Part shown: piece after piece, positions 1 through 4,880 of the stretch | Layout of the letters: every line of letters begins with the position of its first letter | Position numbering within the stretch: the first letter of the stretch is position 1 | Assembly (NCBI GenBank): GCA_030151005.1 | Contig: JASLES010000467.1 | Span: forward strand, 1-5,087 | Source of the DNA: Silvimonas sp. | GTDB taxonomy: Bacteria; Pseudomonadota; Gammaproteobacteria; Burkholderiales; Chitinibacteraceae | Length of the DNA stretch: 5,087 bases | Reading direction: 5' to 3' | Notes under the pieces: model-generated | What the model saw: the letters and a program-made list of their open reading frames with translations, nothing else | Told to the model about the DNA's origin: nothing | Database searches by the model: none | Position numbers and translations under genes: made by a program

Positions 1-16
1 TTTCGCCAGTTTTGTT

Positions 17-30
17 TTGATTTATATCAA
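17..30 (-). promoter_or_regulatory. FNR/Anr-type box, left arm
   Basis: TTGATTTATATCAA matches the FNR-family consensus TTGAT-N4-ATCAA at all ten specified bases. It is the mirror copy of the box at 195-208. In this arm any activated promoter would point left, out of the window. The strand is therefore inferred from palindrome symmetry, since the site itself is dyadic. Confidence 0.7.
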
Positions 31-60
31 TTTATCCCATTGGCCTATTCACCTGTTCTG

Positions 61-90
61 ATTGCCCAAGATTGCCGAACATTGCGCCTG
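61..90 (+). repeat. Three ATTGC-led 10-bp repeats, left arm
   Basis: Three consecutive 10-base units each begin ATTGC: ATTGCCCAAG (61-70), ATTGCCGAAC (71-80) and ATTGCGCCTG (81-90). The period is one helical turn, so the motifs lie on the same DNA face. The function is unknown; a regulator binding array is one possibility. They lie between the FNR box and the central terminator. Confidence 0.6.
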
Positions 91-97
91 ATCAAAT

Positions 98-127
98 AAA
101 AACTGCCGGCCCGAACCGGCAGTTTTT
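98..127. terminator. Bidirectional rho-independent terminator at the palindrome centre
   Basis: A 12-bp stem (AAAAACTGCCGG with CCGGCAGTTTTT) closes on a 6-base loop. A T-rich run follows on the plus strand (123-131) and the mirrored A-rich run precedes it, so it should work in both directions. It would stop transcripts entering from the left of the window, and minus-strand read-through from the cstA-ybdD operon. The short hairpin sits exactly at the symmetry centre of the larger palindrome, so it may have nucleated the inverted duplication. Confidence 0.85.
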
Positions 128-134
128 ATTTGAT

Positions 135-164
135 CAGGCGCAATGTTCGGCAATCTTGGGCAAT
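135..164 (+). repeat. Three phased GCAAT repeats, right arm
   Basis: This is the mirror copy of 61-90. GCAAT occurs at 140-144, 150-154 and 160-164, exactly 10 bp apart. Relative to the right-arm FNR box and the possible rightward promoter, the array lies 31-60 bp upstream of the box, where an accessory activator could bind. No regulator can be named. Confidence 0.6.
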
Positions 165-194
165 CAGGACAGGTGAATAGGCCAATGGGATAAA

Positions 195-208
195 TTGATA
201 TAAATCAA
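195..208 (+). promoter_or_regulatory. FNR/Anr-type box, right arm
   Basis: TTGATATAAATCAA matches TTGAT-N4-ATCAA fully. FNR-family regulators (FNR, Anr, Dnr) bind this dyad under low oxygen and typically activate when it is centred near -41.5. The centre here is 201.5. The nearest good -10 to the right (236-241) would place the box near -46.5, about half a helical turn from the class II optimum, so an exact class II arrangement is not shown. It is the only box in the window pointing towards the possible RNA gene at 248-413. Confidence 0.72.
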
Positions 209-235
209 AACAAACTTGGCGAAATATGCATTTCG

Positions 236-241
236 TATAAA
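236..241 (+). promoter_or_regulatory. Possible -10 element right of the palindrome
   Basis: TATAAA resembles the sigma-70 -10 hexamer TATAAT at five of six bases and lies 28 bases past the right-arm FNR box. It predicts a transcription start near 248. No convincing -35 is seen, as expected for an activator-dependent promoter, but the distance to the FNR box is about 5 bp longer than the class II optimum. Confidence 0.35.
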
Positions 242-247
242 TTGGCA

Positions 248-413
248 AAAGTGCCGCGCCAGTGGCCGACAAATTAATGCTGATGGCCTATTGATCCGTC
301 GATGCTTGCGCCACAAATTGCAGAGGAAAACGGCTAAATCGGCAAAATTTACACCAACGAATCCCGGCAAAAGTCATGAAAAAGGCCGGCAATCATTGCC
401 GGCCTTTCATTTT
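248..413 (+). ncRNA. Possible FNR-dependent small RNA (hypothesis)
   Basis: The interval runs from the predicted start of the 236-241 promoter to the T-rich tract of the 381-407 terminator, about 165 nt. It contains no ORF with a ribosome site and a plausible coding pattern. GGCAAAA occurs at 341-347 and 366-372 within it, and just upstream at 244-250. The 349-364 stretch is A/C-rich and probably single-stranded. FNR box, -10, noncoding body and terminator follow the layout of anaerobically induced sRNAs such as FnrS of E. coli and AniS of Neisseria. I see no sequence match to either. The alternative is plain intergenic DNA whose terminator serves only the opposing cstA-ybdD operon. Confidence 0.3.
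381..407. terminator. Terminator of the cstA-ybdD operon, bidirectional
   Basis: A perfect 11-bp stem (AAAGGCCGGCA with TGCCGGCCTTT) closes on the loop ATCAT. On the minus strand it lies 27 bases after the ybdD stop codon and is followed by a T run (complement of 378-383). On the plus strand TTTCATTTT follows, so it could also end a rightward transcript. It is the natural end of the minus-strand operon. Confidence 0.85.
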
Positions 414-434
414 CATGCGTTCAAGTCCACGTTC

Positions 435-797
435 CTAGCAGGGGCATTTGCCTCCGCCTGGGCGGTCTGCGCTCGGGTAACGCGCTTCCAGGCAATAACG
501 GTAGAACGCCTCACGACTCATGGGCTGCGCCTCCGGATGACGCTCGCGCATATGCTGCAAGTAGTACTCATAGTCATGCACACCCACCATCAAGCGGCAG
601 GTTTGCACCACTTTTTTGGCAGCATCTTTCAACCCGGAGAGCCAGTCTGAACCCAGGCTATAGCGCTCAAACATGCTCTGGCTCATCGGCAAGCCGTCGG
701 CGTGGTGCGTGACATGCTCCTCGACATATCGCGCGTAGGCATCGTCTGGTTGTGGCGGCGGCGTATGGCGGCCGGTAAAACTGGAAAGATCAAGCAT
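435..797 (-). CDS. ybdD: YbdD/YjiX-family small protein with an apparent duplicated core
   Basis: This 120-residue protein belongs to the YbdD/YjiX family (DUF466), small soluble proteins encoded next to CstA/BtsT transporters; their biochemical role is not established. Family hallmarks lie in the C-terminal half: LMVGVHDYEYYLQHMRERHP (69-88), a PMS..AFYRY block (92-101), EARYP (104-108) and a glycine-rich tail ending KCPC. E. coli homologues are about 65-67 residues, so this protein carries about 50 extra at the N-terminus. Residues 21-48 align without gaps to 76-103 with 10 of 28 identities, suggesting an internal duplication. The start at 797 is chosen because GGGGAGG lies 9 bases upstream and because the ATG overlaps the cstA stop, implying translational coupling. 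An in-frame ATG at 836 lies deep inside cstA and is less likely. The tail is read entirely as ordinary codons, with no in-frame UGA. Family assignment is firm; function is unknown. Confidence 0.9.
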   Translation of the reverse strand: MLDLSSFTGRHTPPPQPDDAYARYVEEHVTHHADGLPMSQSMFERYSLGSDWLSGLKDAAKKVVQTCRLMVGVHDYEYYLQHMRERHPEAQPMSREAFYRYCLEARYPSADRPGGGKCPC

Positions 798-2853
798 GGC
801 TGGTGGCCTCCCCACGCCACTTGGCATCGGCTTCACGCGCGGTAGGCTGCCGCGATGCCAGGGCTTTGCGAATATTAAGGAACGCAGAAATCAGCATCAC
901 CACGGCCACCAGCATGAAGAACCCGCACAGGGCGGCGTTGATCTGGTTGTTAAAGGCAATGCGCTGCATGTCTTCAACCGTCTTGGCCGGGGCAATGATG
1001 GTCCCTTGTGCGGCGGCAGCATTGAACTTGTTGGCCACCGCCAGGAAACCAATCTTGGGATTGGCACTGAAAATTTTCTCCCAACCCGCCGCCATGGAAG
1101 TAATGAACAACCATGCGGTAGGCAGGATGGTGACCCAGGCGTAACGCTCTTTTTTCATCTTGAACAAAACCACCGTGCCAAGAATCAACGCCATGGAAGC
1201 CAGCATCTGGTTGCCAATGCCAAACAGCGGCCACAGCGTGTTGATGCCGCCCAGCGGGTCGATCACGCCCTGATAGACAAAGTAACCCCAACCCGCCACG
1301 GCAATGGTGGTACCAATCAGGTTGCCGATCCAGGAACGGCTCTTGCCCAGACCCGGAATGGCCACGCCAGCCAGATCCTGCACCATGAAGCGGCAGGCCC
1401 GGGTGCCCGCATCCACTGCGGTCAGAATGAACAGCGCTTCAAACAGAATGGCAAAGTGATACCAGAACGCCATCATGGCGCGGCTGTTGAAGATTTCCGA
1501 AATGATATGCGCCATGCCTACGGCAAAGGTCGGTGCGCCACCCGCGCGGGAGAGAATGGACTTCTCGCCGACTTCTTGTGCAATGGTGGAGAGCGTATCC
1601 GGCGTGATGGTAAAGCCCCAGCCGTTGATGACGGTTGACGCCTCGACCACCGTTTTGCCAATCAGCGCAGCGGGTGAGTTCATGGCGAAGTAAACGCCCG
1701 GATCGATCACGCTGGCGCAAATCAGCGCCATGATGGCGACGAAGGATTCCATCAGCATGGCGCCATAGCCAATCATGCGCATATGGCTTTCACGCTCGAT
1801 CAGTTTGGGCGTGGTGCCTGAGGCCACCAGCGCATGAAAGCCAGAGATAGAGCCGCAGGCGATGGTGATAAACAGAAACGGGAACAAACTGCCGGCAAAC
1901 ACCGGGCCCGAACCATCAATAAAACGGGACACCGCCGGCATTTTCAGGTCTGGCGCGGCAAACACAATGCCAATCGCCAGACCGACGATCACGCCAATCT
2001 TGAGAAAGGTAGAGAGGTAATCCCGCGGCGCCAGCAACAGCCAAACCGGCAAGACAGAGGCGATGAAACCGTAGATCACCAGCGCCCAGGTCATTTGCGG
2101 GCCATTGAGGGTAAAGATCGGGCCCCAGGTCGGGTCTTTGGCAATGTCACCGCCGTACACAATGGCCAGCATCATCAGCACAAAGCCGATGACTGAAATC
2201 TCTGCAATGCGCCCCGGCCGGATGTAGCGCATATAGACACCCATAAACAGCGCAATGGGAATGGTTGCCGCAATGGTGAATGCGCCCCATGGGCTATCGG
2301 CCAGCGCTTTGACCACCACCAGCGCAAGCGCAGACAAGATGATGATCATTACGCCCAGCGCGCCCAGCATGACCACCACACCGGCAAAGGGGCCAAGTTC
2401 TTGCTTGGCCATTTCCCCGAGAGAGCGACCGTCACGACGGGTAGAGATAAACAGTACCAGGAAATCCTGCACTGCACCTGCCAGCATCACGCCGATCAGA
2501 ATCCACAAGGTGCCAGGCAAGTACCCCATCTGCGCTGCCAGAATGGGGCCTACCAGCGGGCCCGCGCCAGCAATGGCGGCAAAGTGGTGACCAAACAGCA
2601 CCCACTTGTTGGTCGGTACATAATCAAGGCCATCGTTGCGCCGTTCCGCCGGGGTCATGCGGCGGTCATCCAGTTCAAACACCTTGTTGGCGATAAAACG
2701 ACTGTAGAAACGGTAGGCAATGGCGTAACACGCCACGGCAGCCGTCACCATCCACACGGCGTTGACGTGCTCTCCCCGGCTCAAGGCCAGCATGCCAAAA
2801 CCGATGGCGCCCAGGATTGCCACCGCAATCCAGATCAACCATTCACGACGCAT
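790..2853 (-). CDS. cstA: CstA/BtsT-family inner-membrane carbon starvation transporter (pyruvate/peptide)
   Basis: A 687-residue polytopic membrane protein, close to the roughly 700-716 residues of E. coli CstA and BtsT. Family members import pyruvate with protons across the inner membrane; CstA has also been linked to peptide uptake during carbon starvation. Conserved blocks in order: a first hydrophobic helix (5-25), GLDYVPTNKWVLFGHHFAAI (75-94), AGAGPLVGPILAAQMGYLPG (95-114), VQDF..LFISTRRDGRSLGE (128-147), LLLAPRDYLSTFLKIG (272-287), ACGSISGFHALVASGTTPK (332-350), DPGVYFAMNSP (384-394), SRAGGAPTFAVGMAHI (435-450), FWYHFAILFEALFILTAVDA (463-482) and DPLGGINTLWPLFGIGNQML (532-551). The ATG at 2853 is chosen because AAGGGGA precedes it by 5 bases and because the protein then begins MRREWLIW, as family members do. 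A longer frame opening with TTG at 2949 lacks a ribosome site. It is first in an operon with ybdD, which starts within its last codons. CstA and BtsT are not separable from the sequence alone. Confidence 0.96.
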   Translation of the reverse strand: MRREWLIWIAVAILGAIGFGMLALSRGEHVNAVWMVTAAVACYAIAYRFYSRFIANKVFELDDRRMTPAERRNDGLDYVPTNKWVLFGHHFAAIAGAGPLVGPILAAQMGYLPGTLWILIGVMLAGAVQDFLVLFISTRRDGRSLGEMAKQELGPFAGVVVMLGALGVMIIILSALALVVVKALADSPWGAFTIAATIPIALFMGVYMRYIRPGRIAEISVIGFVLMMLAIVYGGDIAKDPTWGPIFTLNGPQMTWALVIYGFIASVLPVWLLLAPRDYLSTFLKIGVIVGLAIGIVFAAPDLKMPAVSRFIDGSGPVFAGSLFPFLFITIACGSISGFHALVASGTTPKLIERESHMRMIGYGAMLMESFVAIMALICASVIDPGVYFAMNSPAALIGKTVVEASTVINGWGFTITPDTLSTIAQEVGEKSILSRAGGAPTFAVGMAHIISEIFNSRAMMAFWYHFAILFEALFILTAVDAGTRACRFMVQDLAGVAIPGLGKSRSWIGNLIGTTIAVAGWGYFVYQGVIDPLGGINTLWPLFGIGNQMLASMALILGTVVLFKMKKERYAWVTILPTAWLFITSMAAGWEKIFSANPKIGFLAVANKFNAAAAQGTIIAPAKTVEDMQRIAFNNQINAALCGFFMLVAVVMLISAFLNIRKALASRQPTAREADAKWRGEATSHA
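807..813 (-). promoter_or_regulatory. Shine-Dalgarno site of ybdD
   Basis: On the minus strand GGGGAGG lies 9 bases before the ATG at 797 and inside the last codons of cstA. It decides between the candidate ybdD starts and gives an independent initiation site besides coupling to the upstream stop. Confidence 0.75.
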
Positions 2854-2858
2854 ATAAG

Positions 2859-2865
2859 TCCCCTT
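2859..2865 (-). promoter_or_regulatory. Shine-Dalgarno site of cstA, with a CsrA-like context
   Basis: AAGGGGA on the minus strand ends 5 bases before the ATG at 2853 and fixes that start. It sits inside ACAAGGGGAC (2867 down to 2858), which resembles the ACARGGA core bound by CsrA/RsmA. CsrA is known to block ribosome access to E. coli cstA mRNA; the same control here is an inference. Confidence 0.6.
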
Positions 2866-2928
2866 GTTATATTTTGCCGGCGAGTGCTGTCGGCGCAGAG
2901 CGTATAACGCCTTCATTTCTGAGTGCGT

Positions 2929-2956
2929 AATGTAGTTTACCAACTGCAACTACATT
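2929..2956. promoter_or_regulatory. Possible operator: 9-bp inverted repeat in the divergent intergenic region
   Basis: AATGTAGTT (2929-2937) and AACTACATT (2948-2956) are perfect inverted repeats separated by 10 bases, 28 bp in all, about one helical turn between half-site edges. The site lies 76-103 bp before the cstA start and 96 bp or more before sulP, a suitable position for a dimeric regulator. It has no terminator-like T tract. The regulator cannot be named from the sequence. Confidence 0.45.
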
Positions 2957-2998
2957 CTTCATCCTCCACAACCCTGATTCGCCGATCAACTGAGCAAC

Positions 2999-3012
2999 TG
3001 CCTTGCATGGCA
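2999..3012. repeat. 14-bp near-palindrome between cstA and sulP
   Basis: TGCCTTGCATGGCA reads the same on both strands at six of seven pairs. Two CAACTG copies lie just to its left (2987-2992 and 2995-3000), and a third is at 2941-2946 inside the 28-bp dyad. This is a possible minor regulatory site; chance occurrence is not excluded. Confidence 0.3.
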
Positions 3013-3036
3013 GCACCTTTCAATTCCGTCAGGGGC

Positions 3037-3045
3037 TGCAATAAT
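3037..3045 (+). promoter_or_regulatory. Possible extended -10 before sulP
   Basis: TGCAATAAT matches the extended -10 pattern TGnTATAAT at all but the first base of the hexamer. It would start transcription near 3052, making an ATG at 3052 leaderless and leaving a 54-base leader for the alternative start at 3106. The -35 candidate TTTCAA (3018-3023, 16-base spacer) is weak. Confidence 0.25.
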
Positions 3046-3055
3046 GAGTAAATGA
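3044..3055 (+). other. Three-codon upstream ORF (M-S-K-stop) overlapping the sulP start
   Basis: ATG AGT AAA TGA has the best-placed Shine-Dalgarno of the region, AGGGG at 3031-3035 with 8 bases between. Its stop overlaps the ATG at 3052 in the ATGA arrangement typical of translational coupling. One extra A in the AAA run (3050-3052) would fuse it in frame as MSKMTLADAV, so it may instead be the true sulP start, separated by a one-base deletion or a sequencing error. Confidence 0.35.
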
Positions 3056-4869
3056 CGCTGGCCGACGCTGTGGCCGCTATCTACAAGAACAAGACCAAGG
3101 ATTTCATGCCCCGTCTCATGAACCGCTCGTTGCGGGTAGCTGTCTTGCTGGCTGCCTGGGCCCCGGGCCTGCCTGAACTACTGCGTTACTCACGCCGCAA
3201 CGTCCGTGCTGATCTGATTGCCGGGGTATCGGTTGCCACCGTGGCCTTGCCGGTCTGCATTGCCTACGCGCAACTGGCCGGATTCAGCCCGGTGGTGGGG
3301 CTTTATAGCGCCATCTTGCCCATGATGGCCTACGCGTTGTTTGGCTCTTCCCGGCAATTGATCGTGGGGCCGGATGCCGCCACCTGCGCCATGATCGCTG
3401 CCACGCTTGCGCCGCTCGCTCAGGGCGATCCGGAGCGTTATCACGCACTTGCCATCTCCCTGACCTTGTTTACCGGGCTGTTTTGCCTGCTGGCGGGCAA
3501 GTTGCGCCTGGGCTTTCTGGCTGACTTGTTGTCCCGCCCGATCCTGACGGGGCTATTGAATGGGGTGGCCATCACCATCATCGTCGGGCAACTGGGCAAA
3601 CTCACCGGCGTGACGCTGGCCGGGCGGGATGTCGTTGGCCAGGCGATTTCTTTTGTGCGGCAGTTGCCAGATGCCCATGTGCCAACGGTCCTGGTCGCCG
3701 CAGGGCTGATTGTGTTGTATGTCGTGTTGCGCAAAGTCTGGCGCAACGGGCCGGTGGCGCTGGTGGTAGCCGTCGTGGCGGTGCTGGCCAGCGCGCTGTT
3801 GCATCTGGAAGCCCGGCAAGTCATCACGATTGGGGATATTCCCTCGTCGGTGCCGCGCCTGCACTGGCCGGCCCTGCCCCATGAAGACTGGGGTGACATT
3901 ATTCCGTCTGCCGCGCTGCTGGCCTTTATCAGTTTCAGCAGCGGCATGCTGACGGCGCGCAGCTTTGCCGCCAAGAATGGCTATCAGGTGGATGGCAATC
4001 AGGAGTTCATCGCCTTTGGCATGGTGGATATTGTCTCGGCACTCTCTCAAGGTTTTGCGGTCACCGGGGCGGATTCGCGCACGGCGGTCAACGATGCTGC
4101 CGGCGGGCGCACACGCATGGCGCAGGTGTTTGCTGCGCTGGCCATCTTGCTGGCGCTGTTGTTGTTTGCCACGCCGATGGCCGCCCTGCCGACCGCGGCA
4201 TTGGCGGTCATCCTGATCTTCAGCTCCTGGGGGCTGACTGACTGGCGTGCCTATATCAACCTGTATCGCATGAGCCGTGCCGAGTTCGGGATTGCCCTGG
4301 GCACCTTTCTTGCCGTCCTGATTGTCGGGGTCATGCCGGGCATTCTGTTTGCCATTGCCATTGCGTTGCTGCGCTTTCTTGGGCAAGTGGCACGGCCGAC
4401 CAATTACGTGCTGGGGCTGGCCGATGATGGCGACTTTCATGGCGTCATGTTTTACCCGGCCGCCCAACCTGTGCCGGGCCTGATTGTCTATCGCTTTGAA
4501 GCGCCGCTGATTTTCTTTAATGCCGGTTATTTCAGGCAACGTATCGAGCAACTGATTGAAGAAGCCACTGAGCCGGTGCAATGGGTGCTGATCGACAGCC
4601 ATGTCATCAGCATGGTCGACCTGACTGGCGCGCTGACGATCATGGAGCTAGATAGCAATCTGCATGCACGCGGTATTAACCTGGCGTTCTGCGGCCACCG
4701 TTATCTGATTGAACAGTGGCTGGAAGCCCATCACATTGAACTGAAAGGCCCGCGTGAGCTGAAGCTTTTCAACACCCGTCGCACCGCGCTGGCAGCATGG
4801 CGCCAGTTGCACCCCGAATCAGCGGCGACGGTTCCCACCCCACCGGCCTCATCGCCGGCCCATGAGTAG
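3052..4869 (+). CDS. SulP-family inorganic anion transporter with STAS domain
   Basis: A 605-residue inner-membrane protein of the SulP/SLC26 family, which moves anions such as sulfate, bicarbonate or dicarboxylates by symport or exchange. The substrate cannot be assigned here. The transmembrane core spans about residues 52-440. It contains RADLIAGVSVATVALPVCIA (52-71), the SulP signature region VVGLYSAILPMMAYALFGSS (81-100) with V81 where the pattern usually has another residue, VGPDAAT (105-111), and the late-core block QGFAVTGADSRTAVNDAAGG (333-352). A STAS domain follows (about 474-585) with the typical strand-turn IDSHVISMVDLTG (514-526). A proline- and alanine-rich tail ends the protein. 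The start is uncertain. A TAA immediately precedes ATG 3052, and codons 1-18 have G or C at nearly every third base, which looks coding. However, ATG 3106 has its own AAGGA site and gives a 587-residue protein closer to usual family starts. PPK2 follows after 11 bases, probably in the same operon. Confidence 0.93.
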   Translation: MTLADAVAAIYKNKTKDFMPRLMNRSLRVAVLLAAWAPGLPELLRYSRRNVRADLIAGVSVATVALPVCIAYAQLAGFSPVVGLYSAILPMMAYALFGSSRQLIVGPDAATCAMIAATLAPLAQGDPERYHALAISLTLFTGLFCLLAGKLRLGFLADLLSRPILTGLLNGVAITIIVGQLGKLTGVTLAGRDVVGQAISFVRQLPDAHVPTVLVAAGLIVLYVVLRKVWRNGPVALVVAVVAVLASALLHLEARQVITIGDIPSSVPRLHWPALPHEDWGDIIPSAALLAFISFSSGMLTARSFAAKNGYQVDGNQEFIAFGMVDIVSALSQGFAVTGADSRTAVNDAAGGRTRMAQVFAALAILLALLLFATPMAALPTAALAVILIFSSWGLTDWRAYINLYRMSRAEFGIALGTFLAVLIVGVMPGILFAIAIALLRFLGQVARPTNYVLGLADDGDFHGVMFYPAAQPVPGLIVYRFEAPLIFFNAGYFRQRIEQLIEEATEPVQWVLIDSHVISMVDLTGALTIMELDSNLHARGINLAFCGHRYLIEQWLEAHHIELKGPRELKLFNTRRTALAAWRQLHPESAATVPTPPASSPAHE

Positions 4870-4875
4870 AGAGGA
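4870..4875 (+). promoter_or_regulatory. Shine-Dalgarno site of ppk2
   Basis: AGAGGA begins right after the sulP stop codon (4867-4869) and ends 5 bases before the ATG at 4881. It fixes the ppk2 start and supports co-transcription with sulP. Confidence 0.75.
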
Positions 4876-4880
4876 TCGAT

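Larger units (their letters stand above)
1..224. repeat. Long near-perfect palindrome (109-bp arms, 6-nt loop)
   Basis: Base i pairs with base 225-i from 1/224 inward to 109/116, leaving a 6-base loop (110-115, CCCGAA). I checked all arm positions. Only three of 109 pairs fail: 9/216 and 57/168, both G-T appositions, and 10/215, a T/C mismatch. The match runs to the first base of the window, so the left arm may continue outside it. The core is a terminator-like hairpin; the arms carry an FNR-type box and three phased repeats each. Palindromes this long with almost no spacer are usually unstable in bacteria because SbcCD cleaves the extruded hairpin. The structure is therefore either a recent inverted duplication or an assembly or amplification artefact at a contig end. 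The arm differences argue weakly for a real duplication. Confidence 0.97.

Noticed and set aside
61..164. CRISPR-like or replication iteron array
   Set aside because: The units are only 10 bp without spacers, just three per arm, and there is no rep or cas gene in the window.
164..370. 68-codon minus-strand ORF running into the right palindrome arm
   Set aside because: It lies in AT-rich intergenic DNA and covers the FNR box and phased repeats. No ribosome site or known protein pattern is visible.
216..650. 144-codon plus-strand ORF across the intergenic region and the 3' half of ybdD
   Set aside because: It runs through the terminator and antisense to ybdD, has no ribosome site, and its product has no recognisable family features.
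798..836. Longer ybdD start at 836
   Set aside because: It would overlap cstA by 47 bases; ATG 797 has GGGGAGG at proper spacing and the usual stop-start overlap.
796..1638. 280-codon plus-strand ORF opposite cstA
   Set aside because: The product is rich in H, G, Q and R, as expected for the antisense of a membrane-protein gene; the cstA reading is unambiguous.
2854..2949. N-terminal extension of CstA from TTG 2949 or ATG 2916
   Set aside because: There is no Shine-Dalgarno, the extension covers the 28-bp dyad, and homologues start at the position matching 2853.
2974..2989. FNR-like dyad (CTGAT/ATCAA) in the divergent region
   Set aside because: The half-sites are 6 rather than 4 bases apart and one has a mismatch, so it does not fit the FNR-family consensus.
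3553..4602. 349-codon minus-strand ORF opposite sulP
   Set aside because: It is the antisense shadow of a clearly conserved SulP coding region, with low-complexity H/Q/R/D composition.
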